The translations under genes were made by a program, and so were the position numbers. DNA of 58,053 bases from Treponema sp. (GTDB taxonomy: Bacteria; Spirochaetota; Spirochaetia; Treponematales; Treponemataceae): positions 1-58,053 of the forward strand of contig JAAVAO010000034.1 of the NCBI GenBank assembly GCA_014803985.1. The letters are read 5' to 3'. Of this stretch, positions 7,917 through 17,926 are shown piece after piece; positions within the stretch are counted from its first letter, which is position 1; every line of letters starts with the position of its first letter. The notes beneath the pieces were generated by a model. That model was not told the origin of the DNA, did not search any database, and was given only the letters and a program-made list of their open reading frames with translations.

Positions 7917-9137
7917 ATGATAAAACTGAATGCAAGGAAAATCGGCATGGCATTGTGCGCGGCTGTCGCGTTGACTGTTGTCTTGGCAACGGGATGCAAA
8001 GGTACGGTTTCTGGCGAAATCGAACTGGGCAGTGACGACAAAGAGCAAGACAATGGAGACAAAGACCCTAACAAGGAAGAGAGCAATCCGTCCGATTCGT
8101 CCAGTTCGACTGATATAACCGATGGAATCGACTACAAAAGCGATGCGAACGGAACGCTGACAATCAGAAACAACACGAAAAAGGACATGGTGCTGTTCGA
8201 GGGCGAGACCCCGAAAAAAGACACCATACTCGGCGGCGTGCGCGCGCAAAGTTCGAGAGCGTTCGACGTGTCGAAAAAAAGTGACTTTGCCGTAGGCGGC
8301 TGGATGATTGTGAAGGGCATGGCGGCAAGCGAATATGCAGCGAACAAAACCAACCTCACCAAGGCGAAAGTGGAATATTCGACCATGGCGACCTATCACG
8401 CGGGCGAATACTACGAGGCGACAATAAACGCCGCTTATACGGGCGACTACTGCTTCAAAGTGACTAATAATAGCGACATCGGCATTGAACTGCACAAGGA
8501 CAGTTTCAACGGCGAAAAAATTGCGTATCTTGCTCCCAACAAACGGAATTACTATATCTATTGCGACAGCCAGGAGGGAATAGACCTTTTTCCCGTATAC
8601 GTTTATTACAGCACAAGAACGAAAACGGTGACAACGCTGAACAGTACGCTATTTGATACTGTCCTTGCGTCACCACTTTCCGTGCATGACACTTCCGTAA
8701 ACTCATATACCATTCCCGATGACGTGACGCAGACTTTGAGCATGATATCTGCCAATGTGAAAATTCCGTATGCGTATATCATCGCCACAAATAATGTCCC
8801 GAACCAAGGCGCACGTTTCGGCAGGGGAAGTACAGAATTAAAAACACAGGGCGGACAAGATACTGTTTCGGGAATTCCTTTGACGTTCGAGATTGCATCG
8901 TCAGAAGAAGGACAGGAAACACAATTTTATTTCTCGCTGTATGGCGGACAGATAAAGGTTTTTGTAGAGGATGCAGAGGGCAATATCCCAATTATCAAAA
9001 ACGGATATGACTACACCGTTACGCTTTCTATGACAGGAGCAGACAAAACGTCTGTTGAAAGCTACAAGGCAACCATCTCCACAGGAACACCGCGTGACAT
9101 TAAGTCTGAAATAGAAACGCTTCCGCAGCAGCAATAA
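7917..9137 (+). CDS. Lipoprotein, member of a local paralogous family
   Basis: The 406-residue product has a lipoprotein signal peptide ending VLATGC (cysteine near residue 27). A low-complexity linker rich in D, E, K and S (about 35-75) follows. Two similar beta-type units come next: TLTIRNNTKKDMVLFEG near 85 and CFKVTNNSDIGIELHKD near 180. The second unit is followed by YLAPNKRNYYIY, which corresponds to YIQPGHSGMYAI and YIQPNKTGVYKI in the lipoproteins at 11027 and 9762. No enzyme motif is seen; a surface or periplasmic binding role is a guess. Confidence 0.7.
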   Translation: MIKLNARKIGMALCAAVALTVVLATGCKGTVSGEIELGSDDKEQDNGDKDPNKEESNPSDSSSSTDITDGIDYKSDANGTLTIRNNTKKDMVLFEGETPKKDTILGGVRAQSSRAFDVSKKSDFAVGGWMIVKGMAASEYAANKTNLTKAKVEYSTMATYHAGEYYEATINAAYTGDYCFKVTNNSDIGIELHKDSFNGEKIAYLAPNKRNYYIYCDSQEGIDLFPVYVYYSTRTKTVTTLNSTLFDTVLASPLSVHDTSVNSYTIPDDVTQTLSMISANVKIPYAYIIATNNVPNQGARFGRGSTELKTQGGQDTVSGIPLTFEIASSEEGQETQFYFSLYGGQIKVFVEDAEGNIPIIKNGYDYTVTLSMTGADKTSVESYKATISTGTPRDIKSEIETLPQQQ

Positions 9138-9161
9138 GTGCGGCATTTTTTCCAGCATGCG

Positions 9162-9187
9162 CCGTCCGCAAAACAACGGGCGGCATA
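9162..9187 (+). terminator. GC-rich stem-loop between lipoprotein and barrel genes
   Basis: GCCGTCCG (9162-9169) pairs with CGGCGGC (about 9179-9185) with one bulge, then ATATGTTTTG. It could be a weak terminator or an attenuator. GGCGGCATATGTTTTG also resembles the minus strand of the dispersed repeat core. Confidence 0.35.
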
Positions 9188-9219
9188 TGTTTTGTACAGT
9201 CAAAAGGAGTTATTGAAAA

Positions 9220-9735
9220 TTGAAAACTATGTTTTCTTCATGCCGATTTGTGTTAGTCTCATTATCAATTATGCTGATTGCTCCGTCTGCCTTTGCAGAA
9301 TATTATGATTATGAGGGAATACACATAATGCTATCGGGGGGTGGTTTAGAACAAGCACTAAGTGGTGATCTCAATAGAATTGCAAAACCTCTGATATATG
9401 CGGAGGCATCGGTAGGTTACAAATTTGACTCCATCATTTTCATCAATGGCGCATTTATGATTTCCTATGATGAAAATGATGATTTACACTATGCTCTAAT
9501 TCCATCAATTGGTTTGTATCTGCCACTCGGCATCACCGATCTATTTGCCACAACAGGAATAGGTCCATACCTTTATGATAAAAAACTGTCATGCATCATA
9601 GACATCGCAGTCGGTGGTGATATCTATTTCTTAAAAACAGTGTTTTTCAATATCACCAATCATTTTAACTATAGGCTTGGATTTTATTCTTGGTCTTACC
9701 ATCTTATGGCTGGAGTAGGCATCAGATTTTGGTAA
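9220..9735 (+). CDS. Small outer-membrane beta-barrel candidate
   Basis: TTG 9220 is preferred because AAAGGAG (9203-9209) lies ten bases before it; the in-frame ATG 9229 is too far away. The 171-residue product has a signal peptide cut after AFA (about residue 27). The rest alternates hydrophobic and polar residues in strand-like segments and ends GVGIRFW. A terminal aromatic residue is the hallmark of outer-membrane barrels. The length suits an eight-strand barrel. It lies between two lipoprotein genes and may be co-expressed with them. Confidence 0.65.
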   Translation: MKTMFSSCRFVLVSLSIMLIAPSAFAEYYDYEGIHIMLSGGGLEQALSGDLNRIAKPLIYAEASVGYKFDSIIFINGAFMISYDENDDLHYALIPSIGLYLPLGITDLFATTGIGPYLYDKKLSCIIDIAVGGDIYFLKTVFFNITNHFNYRLGFYSWSYHLMAGVGIRFW

Positions 9736-9761
9736 CTATGCTTGGAAATGGAGGTATTGAA

Positions 9762-10946
9762 ATGGAAAAAATCATGTTTTGTATTACTGGGTGCATTCTT
9801 GCGTTATTCTTTTTTTCATGTGGAAATATGTTGTTCCACAATAATAATGAAAACAGTGATGAAAATGATGATGGAATATATATTGTTATTGATGAAGTGG
9901 ACGAAACAAAATCTGTTCCTGTTGGTACAGATTTGCACTTGCATTTAAGCGATAATTCATACGCATATTGGGATGTGGATGATAGTGAAAAAGCAACTTT
10001 TTATTTACACTCTGGTGTAATGCCTGTTTTGACAACGAAAGCAACAGGTTCCGTAACAATTACTGCGAGAATTTATTTCGAAGGAATTGCTAAATACTAT
10101 TATTATACATTACAGAGCATAGATAGAATCATTATCGAAAACAAAACTAGAGACGATTTCGTTAAGGTCGGGGATACGTTGACTGTTCGTATGGCTGGTC
10201 ACACGCCGGTAACGTGGTCAGTAAACGATGCATCGGTCGCAACTTTTTCCGAAGATACATATTCACAACTACTGACCATAAATAAGTCAGGCAGTGGAAA
10301 AATCATAATTACTGCAATTGATGACAATGAAAAACAATACGACTATACTATATCGATCTCAAATGTTATGTTCGTAAATGAATTTGAAAACTATAAAATA
10401 ACTGTTCGTCGTGATGGTGTGAACGAAAATAACATTGCAGAAATTTTTCCACGCGAAAAATGGACTGGATATGTGAGACCTGGTGACAGAGAAACTACGT
10501 TTTATTTTTTGTATTCCGCATTAGTTGTTGATGATGACGATTATGGAAAAGTTTGGCTAGATGCCGAATACAGCAATTCATATAAGCACCCTATAGATTC
10601 TGTTGATTTAGAGACTAGCTATGTACAAATTGATATACCATTGCAAAAACTACAATTTAAAGATGCTTATCTTAAGATTTCCAATAACTCAAATGAGCAA
10701 TTTTCTCTTATTGTAGGAAATAATCAACAACAAAAAACAATAAGAGACACTTTATATATTCAACCTAATAAAACAGGAGTATATAAAATACCTTCAAGCA
10801 AAATTGGCAATCTATGTAGTAATTGGGAATTACAAACTTCGAACGAGAATATTTTTATTGCGGAATTTATTGTGCAAAATGGGGGAATTTATGAATGCCA
10901 GTTTTATGGCAAAAGTGTTACAACCCCTAGAAAATTAGATTTGTGA
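9762..10946 (+). CDS. Lipoprotein paralogous to the 7917 and 11027 products
   Basis: ATG 9762 follows GGAGG at 9750. The 394-residue product starts MEKIMFCITGCILALFFFSC; the final C is the lipobox cysteine. Residues about 35-200 contain two Ig-like (BIG2-type) units with VTWSVNDASVATFSE and KSGSGKIIITAIDDNE. Residues about 205-390 correspond to the domain in the broken gene at 11027: VDDDDYGKVWLDA aligns with VDDDDNGTIWMDA, and YIQPNKTGVYKIP with YIQPGHSGMYAIP. The role is unknown, probably surface binding. Confidence 0.7.
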   Translation: MEKIMFCITGCILALFFFSCGNMLFHNNNENSDENDDGIYIVIDEVDETKSVPVGTDLHLHLSDNSYAYWDVDDSEKATFYLHSGVMPVLTTKATGSVTITARIYFEGIAKYYYYTLQSIDRIIIENKTRDDFVKVGDTLTVRMAGHTPVTWSVNDASVATFSEDTYSQLLTINKSGSGKIIITAIDDNEKQYDYTISISNVMFVNEFENYKITVRRDGVNENNIAEIFPREKWTGYVRPGDRETTFYFLYSALVVDDDDYGKVWLDAEYSNSYKHPIDSVDLETSYVQIDIPLQKLQFKDAYLKISNNSNEQFSLIVGNNQQQKTIRDTLYIQPNKTGVYKIPSSKIGNLCSNWELQTSNENIFIAEFIVQNGGIYECQFYGKSVTTPRKLDL

Positions 10947-11026
10947 GATTGAATATTATTGATAAAAGAATATTCGGTGCATTACAAAGTGGCGTATATC
11001 TTTCGCCTGCTTTAAGGAGGTTTACG

Positions 11027-13668
11027 ATGAAACGACTGACGTTATTGTTGGGATGCGTTTTTGCGCTGGGGCTTTTTTCGTGCAAAACGCGGTTGTAGAA
11101 GAAGTGCCAGCAAATGACGAGGATGTATACATTCTTGTCAACGGCTCGGAGACAATGACTTCTTTAGAGGCGGGGCAACGGTATATCCTCCGCCTGAGTA
11201 ACAGCTCTTCGGCAAACTGGGCGGTCAGCAATGCAGTTGCGGCAACGCTTTCCGCAACGTCAGGCGTTTCCGTAAATCTTTCCGCAAAGTCGGCGGGCAG
11301 CGTGACTGTTACGGCGACAGTGAATGACAAAACGTATACTTGTGCATTGCAGATAATCAAGAAGGGCGGTGAAATAGAAGTGCCACCAGACAATGGCGAG
11401 ACCAATGCACCAAACGTTTCCTTTACCAATCTGTCGGCGTACAAAGTACTAGTGTGCCGTGACGGACTGAGTGCGGAAATTACAACGGTTGAAGCGGGTG
11501 ACACAAAAACAGTGTACGTCTCTCCTGGCTCAAACGAAATCACGTTCCACTTCCGCTATTCTTATTGCATCGTTGACGATGACGACAACGGAACAATTTG
11601 GATGGATGCGACGGACAATGGCGCATACACGTACCCAGTCGATTCCGCAGACATTGCGCAGGGCGTAGTACAGATAAACATTCCCGCGCCGAAAAATCCG
11701 CAATTCAACGCTGCATACCTCAAGGTCGAAAATCAATCTACGCAGCCCGTTTCGCTGTACAACGGAAACACCCAGCAAAAGCTGTATAGTCAAGAAAAAT
11801 ACTACATCCAGCCAGGACATTCGGGCATGTACGCCATACCGCCGGATGCACCGTTTGAAGGCTTCAGTGTTGGCGCATCACCTTCTTTTGCGATCGCAGT
11901 TGCGCCGTTTGATGTGGTGAGCGGTGTTTTGTATACTTGTGAATTTGTAGGAACAGATTTGCCTATAAACATACACGAAGAAATACAACTGGGTGAAATG
12001 TGGGCGGATGGAGTAGGCACCGTAACATTTGAAGCAAATGGCGGAACAGTTTCCTATCCTATGGAAACAAGGTTGTTGGAAGAATCAGATATGCCGAAGC
12101 CGACACGACAAGGATACTGTTTTGTCGGATGGTATATTGACAGCGAACTACAACATACAGTCGTCTATCCGTATATGGTGACCGCAGACATCACGTTGTA
12201 TGCAAAGTGGGTAGAAAATACTGATACGATTTACACGGTGCGTCATTTCAAGCAGAATATTGACCGTACATCGTACACACCAGCAAAAACAGAAACGCTG
12301 ACACGAACAACGGGAACAGTCTCTGCCGCCGTTGCGATGACATATATCGGCTTTACCGCAGAGTCATTCGAACAAGTGCCTATATCCGCAGACGGCACGA
12401 CTGTTATCGATATTTATTATGACAGAAACGAATATACGGTGACATTTTATGCGAATAATGGAACGGACGATACACAAAGTCAAACTTTTTATTATGGCAT
12501 CGAAGAAAAACTGAAAGACAATATGTTTTCTAATTCTGGCTATGGTTTTTTAGGTTGGGCGACTTCCGAAACAGACAATCCTGTATATAATAACAAGGCA
12601 GATTTTTTGATCGGAAGTCAAGATCCGACAAACATCACGCTGTACGCAATTTGATTTCACGGCATTACTGTTACGGATGATACTGCCAGAAGCATTGATT
12701 TGAGCGATATTACAGATGAATATACAATCAAAGTGACGGGAAACATATCGCAAAGCATATTGCAAACACTCGCAGACAAGATAAAAACTGCAAAGACTGC
12801 AATCAATCTTGATTTGTCAGAAGCAACAGGACTTATGGCAATAAGCAGCATTGGCGGATCAACATCATCTGATTCAAAATCAATATTTGCCGATTGTCGT
12901 CTGCTGAACTCGGTTGTATTGCCAGAAATGCTGGAAGTAATCGGAAGTTACGCGTTTGCAGAGTGCAATATTAAATCTGTAGTGATACCTGCTGGAGTGC
13001 AAACAATTGGAGATTATACTTTTGCATATTGTTCTAACCTTGAAGCAGTAGAGATTGACGGAACAGAGACGATTGGAAATGATGTTTTTTATAATTGCGA
13101 GAATTTGAAAACCATTGTATTAAAAAATACTAAGACTATCTACTCGCGGGCTTTCTCAGGCTGTTCCAACCTTGAAGCAGTAGAGATTGACGGCGTAGAA
13201 ACGGTTAAAAACGATGTTTTTTATAATTGCGAGAGTTTGAAAACTGTTGTATTAAAAAATACTAAGACTATCGACAGGACTGTGTTTAAGGACTGTATAA
13301 ATTTGTCATCAGTTACTATGAAGTTAATTGGTACTATTAAGAATGAGGCTTTTGAGAACTACACAAGTCTTTCTTTTATTACAATTGACGCAGAATCTAT
13401 AGGTTCTTGTGCTTTTAAGGGGTGCACCTCTTTAATTGCTGTGGTTATCGGAAAAAATGTGAACTTGATTAACAATATCGGTGACGGTTGCTTTTATGGT
13501 TGCACACAACTTATCTCAGTGCGGTTTGAGGATACGGAAGGATGGCATCCCAAGTGGCGTTATTATAACGGTGATGCTGATATTTTATATACAATTGACG
13601 TAACGAATGCCACAGACAATGTAAGCACCTTTAAACAATATGTCAACTACTATTTGTATAAGAAATAA
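11027..13668 (+). pseudogene. Broken BspA-like leucine-rich-repeat lipoprotein gene
   Basis: AAGGAGG (11014-11020) and ATG 11027 open a lipoprotein signal peptide, MKRLTLLLGCVFALGLFSC, but that frame stops at TAG 11096. One extra base in the A4 run at 11083-11086 would join it to the long frame (VVEEVPANDEDVYILVNGSE). That frame carries a BIG2-type unit, the local lipoprotein domain, then InlB/Listeria-Bacteroides repeats (GTVTFEANGG ... ITLYAKW) and a MucBP-like segment. A second lesion, TGA 12652-12654, falls where LYAKW would be expected. The same frame continues to 13668 with LRR_5 repeats (F..C..L..V.IP). LRR_5/InlB proteins are typically adhesins. It is inactive as read, or the two lesions are sequence errors. 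Confidence 0.75.
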
Positions 13669-13736
13669 GACTGACTTGCGTTAAGATATATTGTGATTTA
13701 CAATAATAAGAAATAATTTTTTATTAGGAGAATTAT

Positions 13737-14099
13737 ATGCCTATTACAACTCAAATGACAGAAGCCTGTTATGAAGCAGCAAAGTCAATTTATCCCGACA
13801 GAACAAAGATATCAGAAGCAATAAAAAATGTCTGCATGAGTACAGATATGAACGATCGTTCTGCAAGGGATTATATTAAAGATTTCTTCTCTATGCGGGA
13901 GGGAGTCAAACTAGGAAGATGCATGGCAGAAGCAGATGCACGATATTATTTTGAGCATATACATGATGATTATGGCGAAGAAGGTTTAGCCACTGCGTTG
14001 GATTCATTGCAGGCATATCTTGACCATGATCATCAAAATCATCCGGGATTGCAAGAACTCATCAATCAATTTCGGCAGATTGTAAAAGAGACAAGATAA
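13737..14099 (+). CDS. Small helical protein, possibly an HNH/McrA-associated N-terminal domain
   Basis: ATG 13737 follows TTAGGAGAATTAT. The 120-residue product is all-helical in appearance: MTEACYEAAKSIYPDR, SARDYIKDFFSMREG, YYFEHIHDDYGEEGLATALD, LDHDHQNHPGLQELI. I recall a similar order at the N-terminus of some HNH-type restriction endonucleases, but no nuclease part is present. It may be a stand-alone form or a remnant. Confidence 0.55.
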   Translation: MPITTQMTEACYEAAKSIYPDRTKISEAIKNVCMSTDMNDRSARDYIKDFFSMREGVKLGRCMAEADARYYFEHIHDDYGEEGLATALDSLQAYLDHDHQNHPGLQELINQFRQIVKETR

Positions 14100-14222
14100 T
14101 CCGCCCAAATTGACATCGCGACCAATGCAAGCAACTCACAATCTATGACCAATAATTGGTATAAGGAATAATACCAAAAAGATTGCAACAAGGATATGGT
14201 ATTTTAAGGAGTATAAAAAACT

Positions 14223-14906
14223 ATGAGCATTCAATGGGGTAGAAACAAAAACATTACTCGGCACAAATATATGGACGGCTTTTCCAAAAATTCAAAGCCA
14301 AATAGCGTATGCACCAAAAGCAAAATAGAAAAAGCCTATGAACAGGCGGCAAAAACACGTGAGTTTGAAATCGAACTATACTGGAAACGCGCCGGATATT
14401 TTTGGGCATTCATCGTCTCAATTTACACGGCATTTTTCAGCGTGCAGAAAGAGTTTTACTATGACAAATGCACGGGCTTCACCCATGGTGCAATCCCGTT
14501 GCTTGTTTTGTCCGCGCTCGGATTTTTCTTTTGTCTTGCGTGGCTACTTTCAAGCAAGGCATCTAAATTTTGGCAGGAAAACTGGGAAAGTCATATAGAT
14601 TTGCTTGAAGATTACGTTACCGGACCGCTTTACAAGACATACCGTGCCAGTGCGTCATTTTCCGTTTCAAAAATCAACATTGCGGCAGGATATGTTATTT
14701 CCGTCTGCTCGGCAGGGCTATTCGTATTTGAGACGGTTCACTTCTGTAAAAATTTAAAGTCGCTACCGAGTATTTTGGCATTTGTATCAATACTGGCACT
14801 CACAATCTGCGGCTGTGCAGCATTTCTTGTTTACGGAAAAGGAAACGCAAGTAATTCTGGCGAAATCGAATTCGACCGCAAAGTGTATGACGGGGATGAA
14901 AAATGA
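14223..14906 (+). CDS. Conserved four-helix membrane protein (RipA-like, tentative)
   Basis: AAGGAG (14206-14211) precedes ATG 14223. After about 55 hydrophilic residues come FEIELYWKRAGYFWAFIVSI (first membrane helix), a second helix near 95-115 (LLVLSALGFFFCLAWLL), a cytoplasmic WQENWESHIDLLEDYVTGPL loop, and two more helices near 160-205. I recall this pattern as a widespread uncharacterised membrane family annotated RipA-like. Its stop codon overlaps the start of the next gene (ATGA), so the two are translationally coupled. Confidence 0.65.
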   Translation: MSIQWGRNKNITRHKYMDGFSKNSKPNSVCTKSKIEKAYEQAAKTREFEIELYWKRAGYFWAFIVSIYTAFFSVQKEFYYDKCTGFTHGAIPLLVLSALGFFFCLAWLLSSKASKFWQENWESHIDLLEDYVTGPLYKTYRASASFSVSKINIAAGYVISVCSAGLFVFETVHFCKNLKSLPSILAFVSILALTICGCAAFLVYGKGNASNSGEIEFDRKVYDGDEK

Positions 14907-15496
14907 AGCCGGAAAAACTATTCCTCGTGCTTTTTGTATGCATGGGCATTCTGCTTGCAATGCTGTACGGAGTATTTGAATTAGGAGGTTGGGAAATGGG
15001 GACGTGTGAGAAAGTATTTAAAATCATTTCAATAGGGCTTGTGGTAGCCGCAATAATCATCGTTGCCGTGTTTGCTTGTATTGCAATTGGAAAAACTTCA
15101 GTTTCAAAAGAAAAGAGTCCTGTGTATTTCTATGATAACGAACTTGCCGAAGATGCGAACAATCTTTTTATTATGAGAAAAAGAGGTGTTCAGATTCCGC
15201 AGGAAATAGACACAATCATATATATGGGCGATGAATGTCTTGAAAAAAGTGATTTGGAGAAAGCTGTATCGCTAAAATATCTTTATTTTATTGGAAATGA
15301 ACATAAAATTGAAAAAGCCTTATATACAGAGCTTGCCAAAAAAGATATAAACATCATTTGTAACAGCAACACGCTTACCGTCATTGATGATAACAAGGCT
15401 CTTTCTGTCAGAACCGCCCAAATGCAGGAAGTTACCGAAAAGCCGACTTCTGCCAAGATTTCAGGGCAAATTGATATTTCAGTCCTCACAAAGTAA
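14903..15496 (+). CDS. Unknown membrane protein coupled to the RipA-like gene
   Basis: The start overlaps the previous stop by four bases. The 197-residue product has two hydrophobic helices (about residues 5-25 and 40-64), then a soluble C-terminal domain with no recognised motif. The coupling suggests a partnership with the upstream membrane protein. It converges with the SIR2-like gene, with about 40 bases between the stops. Confidence 0.6.
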   Translation: MKPEKLFLVLFVCMGILLAMLYGVFELGGWEMGTCEKVFKIISIGLVVAAIIIVAVFACIAIGKTSVSKEKSPVYFYDNELAEDANNLFIMRKRGVQIPQEIDTIIYMGDECLEKSDLEKAVSLKYLYFIGNEHKIEKALYTELAKKDINIICNSNTLTVIDDNKALSVRTAQMQEVTEKPTSAKISGQIDISVLTK

Positions 15497-15537
15497 TTAT
15501 TGACACCGACATACAATAGGTTAGGATAAAAATGAAC

Positions 15538-17244
15538 CTACTCTTCCAGCCTTGTCCCTTTCCATTCCACAAAATCCGAGGAATAAAGCAGTTCTTTCAC
15601 GTCCGCTTCTGCGCAGTTTCCAAACACTTCTGGAATTCCGCCAGTCCATGCACGGACGTTTTCTTTCCCGAAGATTGCCCATGCGTTTTCAATCGCGGGT
15701 ACTCCGTAAGATTCTGCGTCTTTGTTTTTCTTGTATTCGGAGACATATTTTTCAAGTTCGTTTTGATAAAGCCATCGTTTTTTGCCTTTGTAGCCGACAA
15801 CTACCGTGCAATATGCTTTGTTTTTAGACTTAATCCTGCAACGCACGGCTTCCGCAAAAGTCTGCTGCCACACAGTGTCGTCCGGCGGTAACTGATACCC
15901 AAGAAGAACGATATGCCGAGCGTTCTCTATCGAAACTTTTACGTTCCGCTGAATCTCTTCCAAGAAAGATGTCGGGGTCGATTTGTACATCGTCTGCATA
16001 ATCATCGGGGCGGAATGCGCGAACGTCTCGGACTCGCAGTGCATGCACTGCATTGAATCATAATGAAGCAAATCTTTCCGCCACTTCCATTCTTGTTTTG
16101 TAAGCAGCTCGTAATCCTCATACTCGAAAAATGGAATTGGGAAAGGCGGAATGAGTTTCGGCGATTTGTATTCCCAATGGTTTCCGCCGTTAAAGAATGT
16201 CATGCGCCCGCAGACAGGACATTCGCGCCAGTTTGACGAGCCGTGCGCGAAATAAAATTTCCCCGCGCGATTCAGCGGTGTGCCGATGTGATCGTCCTCG
16301 TTCTCCCTGCTCGCGACAGATTCCGTGAATTCAAGCGTGGGAATAAGATTTTCCTTGCTATCATCAGTTTTTCTTCCACGATGCTCCACGCCAAAATCCA
16401 GCCAAAGTTTTATGGGGTGGCTATTGATGTACGTTTTTTGCTCTGTGTTCAGTTTGCGGTGAGAGTTCATCAATATCCACGGAAACACTATCTCAAAGTT
16501 GAGGGAGACGAAAGAGCACGAGAAAAGATAGAAGTCCCGCGCGTTCGCTTTATATCCTTTCGCGAAGAATCGATGCCCTTCGTCCTGCATCATCTTCCCG
16601 AACGTATTAAGAAAAGCCTTGTATTTTTCGAATTCACTGTCTTTTTCGCCCTGCGTGATTTTGTGCCATGCCGATGCGAATAGCATATTGATGATCAGCG
16701 TCAAAAAATTGCGTGCACCCTGCAATCGACTTACAGGCAGAATTTCCTCATTGCCGTCGTCATCTGCAAGGACTTTTATTGACTGGTTGTTTATAAGTTT
16801 CTTGTCAATTATGGAATACAAGTCGCGAATCAAGTTGTCGATGCCGTCCTTTTTGTCGGGGCAAATTCCGATGATTTTTTTAGCGGCGTTCCAGTCGTAG
16901 TCGCGTCGCAACTCAAAAATGCGGTTTCTCAAACGCTGGTTGTCATCTTCGTGCCGGTAGATGTTTTTCATTTCTTCTAAATCATCGTCCGAGATTTTGA
17001 GATTGCCCGAATCATCTTTGTTGCCGTCAAGGACTTTTAGGAAACTGACCATTTTGTCGAGATCTTTGTCTTTGAAAAATTCTTTCAGTATTTCCGTAAG
17101 ATTTGCATCATCTTTTGCCTCCGACAATTCACGAAACAATTTTGACTGTTCGGCAGTCTGCGGCATCCCCAATTTTGCGGTTGCCCCTGCGCCGATGATT
17201 ACGAGAACTTCGGAATGGCGGGTATTGAATTCAAGTTCTATCAT
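15538..17244 (-). CDS. SIR2-like protein (candidate NAD-consuming defence effector)
   Basis: The 568-residue product starts with a Rossmann nucleotide loop, VIIGAGATAKLGMP (residues 15-28), the SIR2 signature. LNFE (248-251) is where SIR2 proteins have the N-[YF]-[DE] motif. FAHGSSNWRECPVC (332-345) gives the expected histidine plus a zinc knuckle completed by CMHC (400-403). LLGYQLPPDD (447-456) is the typical late SIR2 motif. The middle (30-230) is a charged helical insert. Many bacterial SIR2-like proteins are anti-phage NADases; that role is inferred here. The gene starts seven bases after the small gene at 17252 with no Shine-Dalgarno of its own, so the pair is probably translationally coupled. 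Confidence 0.75.
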   Translation of the reverse strand: MIELEFNTRHSEVLVIIGAGATAKLGMPQTAEQSKLFRELSEAKDDANLTEILKEFFKDKDLDKMVSFLKVLDGNKDDSGNLKISDDDLEEMKNIYRHEDDNQRLRNRIFELRRDYDWNAAKKIIGICPDKKDGIDNLIRDLYSIIDKKLINNQSIKVLADDDGNEEILPVSRLQGARNFLTLIINMLFASAWHKITQGEKDSEFEKYKAFLNTFGKMMQDEGHRFFAKGYKANARDFYLFSCSFVSLNFEIVFPWILMNSHRKLNTEQKTYINSHPIKLWLDFGVEHRGRKTDDSKENLIPTLEFTESVASRENEDDHIGTPLNRAGKFYFAHGSSNWRECPVCGRMTFFNGGNHWEYKSPKLIPPFPIPFFEYEDYELLTKQEWKWRKDLLHYDSMQCMHCESETFAHSAPMIMQTMYKSTPTSFLEEIQRNVKVSIENARHIVLLGYQLPPDDTVWQQTFAEAVRCRIKSKNKAYCTVVVGYKGKKRWLYQNELEKYVSEYKKNKDAESYGVPAIENAWAIFGKENVRAWTGGIPEVFGNCAEADVKELLYSSDFVEWKGTRLEE

Positions 17245-17251
17245 AGCGGTT

Positions 17252-17623
17252 TTATTTTTGAAGTAAACTCACGGATTGTATAGGGAGTGGCAAGTTGTTG
17301 CCATCGCCATGAATGTAGTCTTTCAATTCCTTCGTATCTTCCAATTCTATTGTCAATCGAAGCTTCTTTCCATGCACAGTTGCTTGTGTCAAAATGTTTT
17401 CAAAATTGTTGTCCACAGTAAATTCATTTTCAGAATTAGCGATGTAACCATTGCTACGATTCCCTGCTTCTGATAAATCTTTAGGACGAAAAACATTGTA
17501 AGTTTTGTCACCCTCTTTTATCGCATAGCCTTCTGTCCCAGAGATTTTCACTGCAATTTCACTTTCTTTCACTGTCAATTCAGAAACAGTACATTCGATA
17601 ACATAGTTTGTTCCGTTTGCCAT
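17252..17623 (-). CDS. Small unknown protein, first gene of the SIR2 pair
   Basis: The 123-residue product has no signal peptide and looks like an all-beta protein (YVIECTVSELTVKESEIAVKI, KLRLTIELEDTKELKDYI). An AAGGAG precedes its ATG at 17623 by a few bases. Further upstream, on the minus strand, a TATAAT box lies near 17660, with no clear -35. It is co-transcribed with the SIR2-like gene and could be its sensor, inhibitor or specificity subunit. No family is recognised. Confidence 0.65.
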   Translation of the reverse strand: MANGTNYVIECTVSELTVKESEIAVKISGTEGYAIKEGDKTYNVFRPKDLSEAGNRSNGYIANSENEFTVDNNFENILTQATVHGKKLRLTIELEDTKELKDYIHGDGNNLPLPIQSVSLLQK

Positions 17624-17926
17624 TGTTTTCTCCTTGTACTTTCTAGAAGTTGTTGACTATTATACTCCCAAAAATCTCAAAAAGAAAAGCATTAACTAAA
17701 ATTTTTTCTTTGTTGTGGTATAAGATATGAATATTTTCATCGAAAGTTTTTCATGTTTTGCGCCTGAGCGAGTGACGATTTCTACAGTATTAGTTTTTCC
17801 GTGCATTTCTTACTACAATAGTCACAGGAGTATCGCAAAGGACGGTATTTACCACTGTACTTACAGTAATCATATTCAGAATTTGACATTTTTTATTTTC
17901 CATGGATTCGCTTGTACTCTCCAAAA

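Noticed and set aside
12652..12654. In-frame TGA read as selenocysteine or as tryptophan
   Set aside because: The site is not a cysteine position in the InlB repeat, no SECIS-like context was evident, and TGA ends many other genes here, so it is simply a stop.
15532..15891. Plus-strand ORF opposite the SIR2 gene
   Set aside because: It lies wholly inside the minus-strand gene, has no ribosome binding site and no coherent protein pattern. The same holds for the many ORFs opposite other genes.
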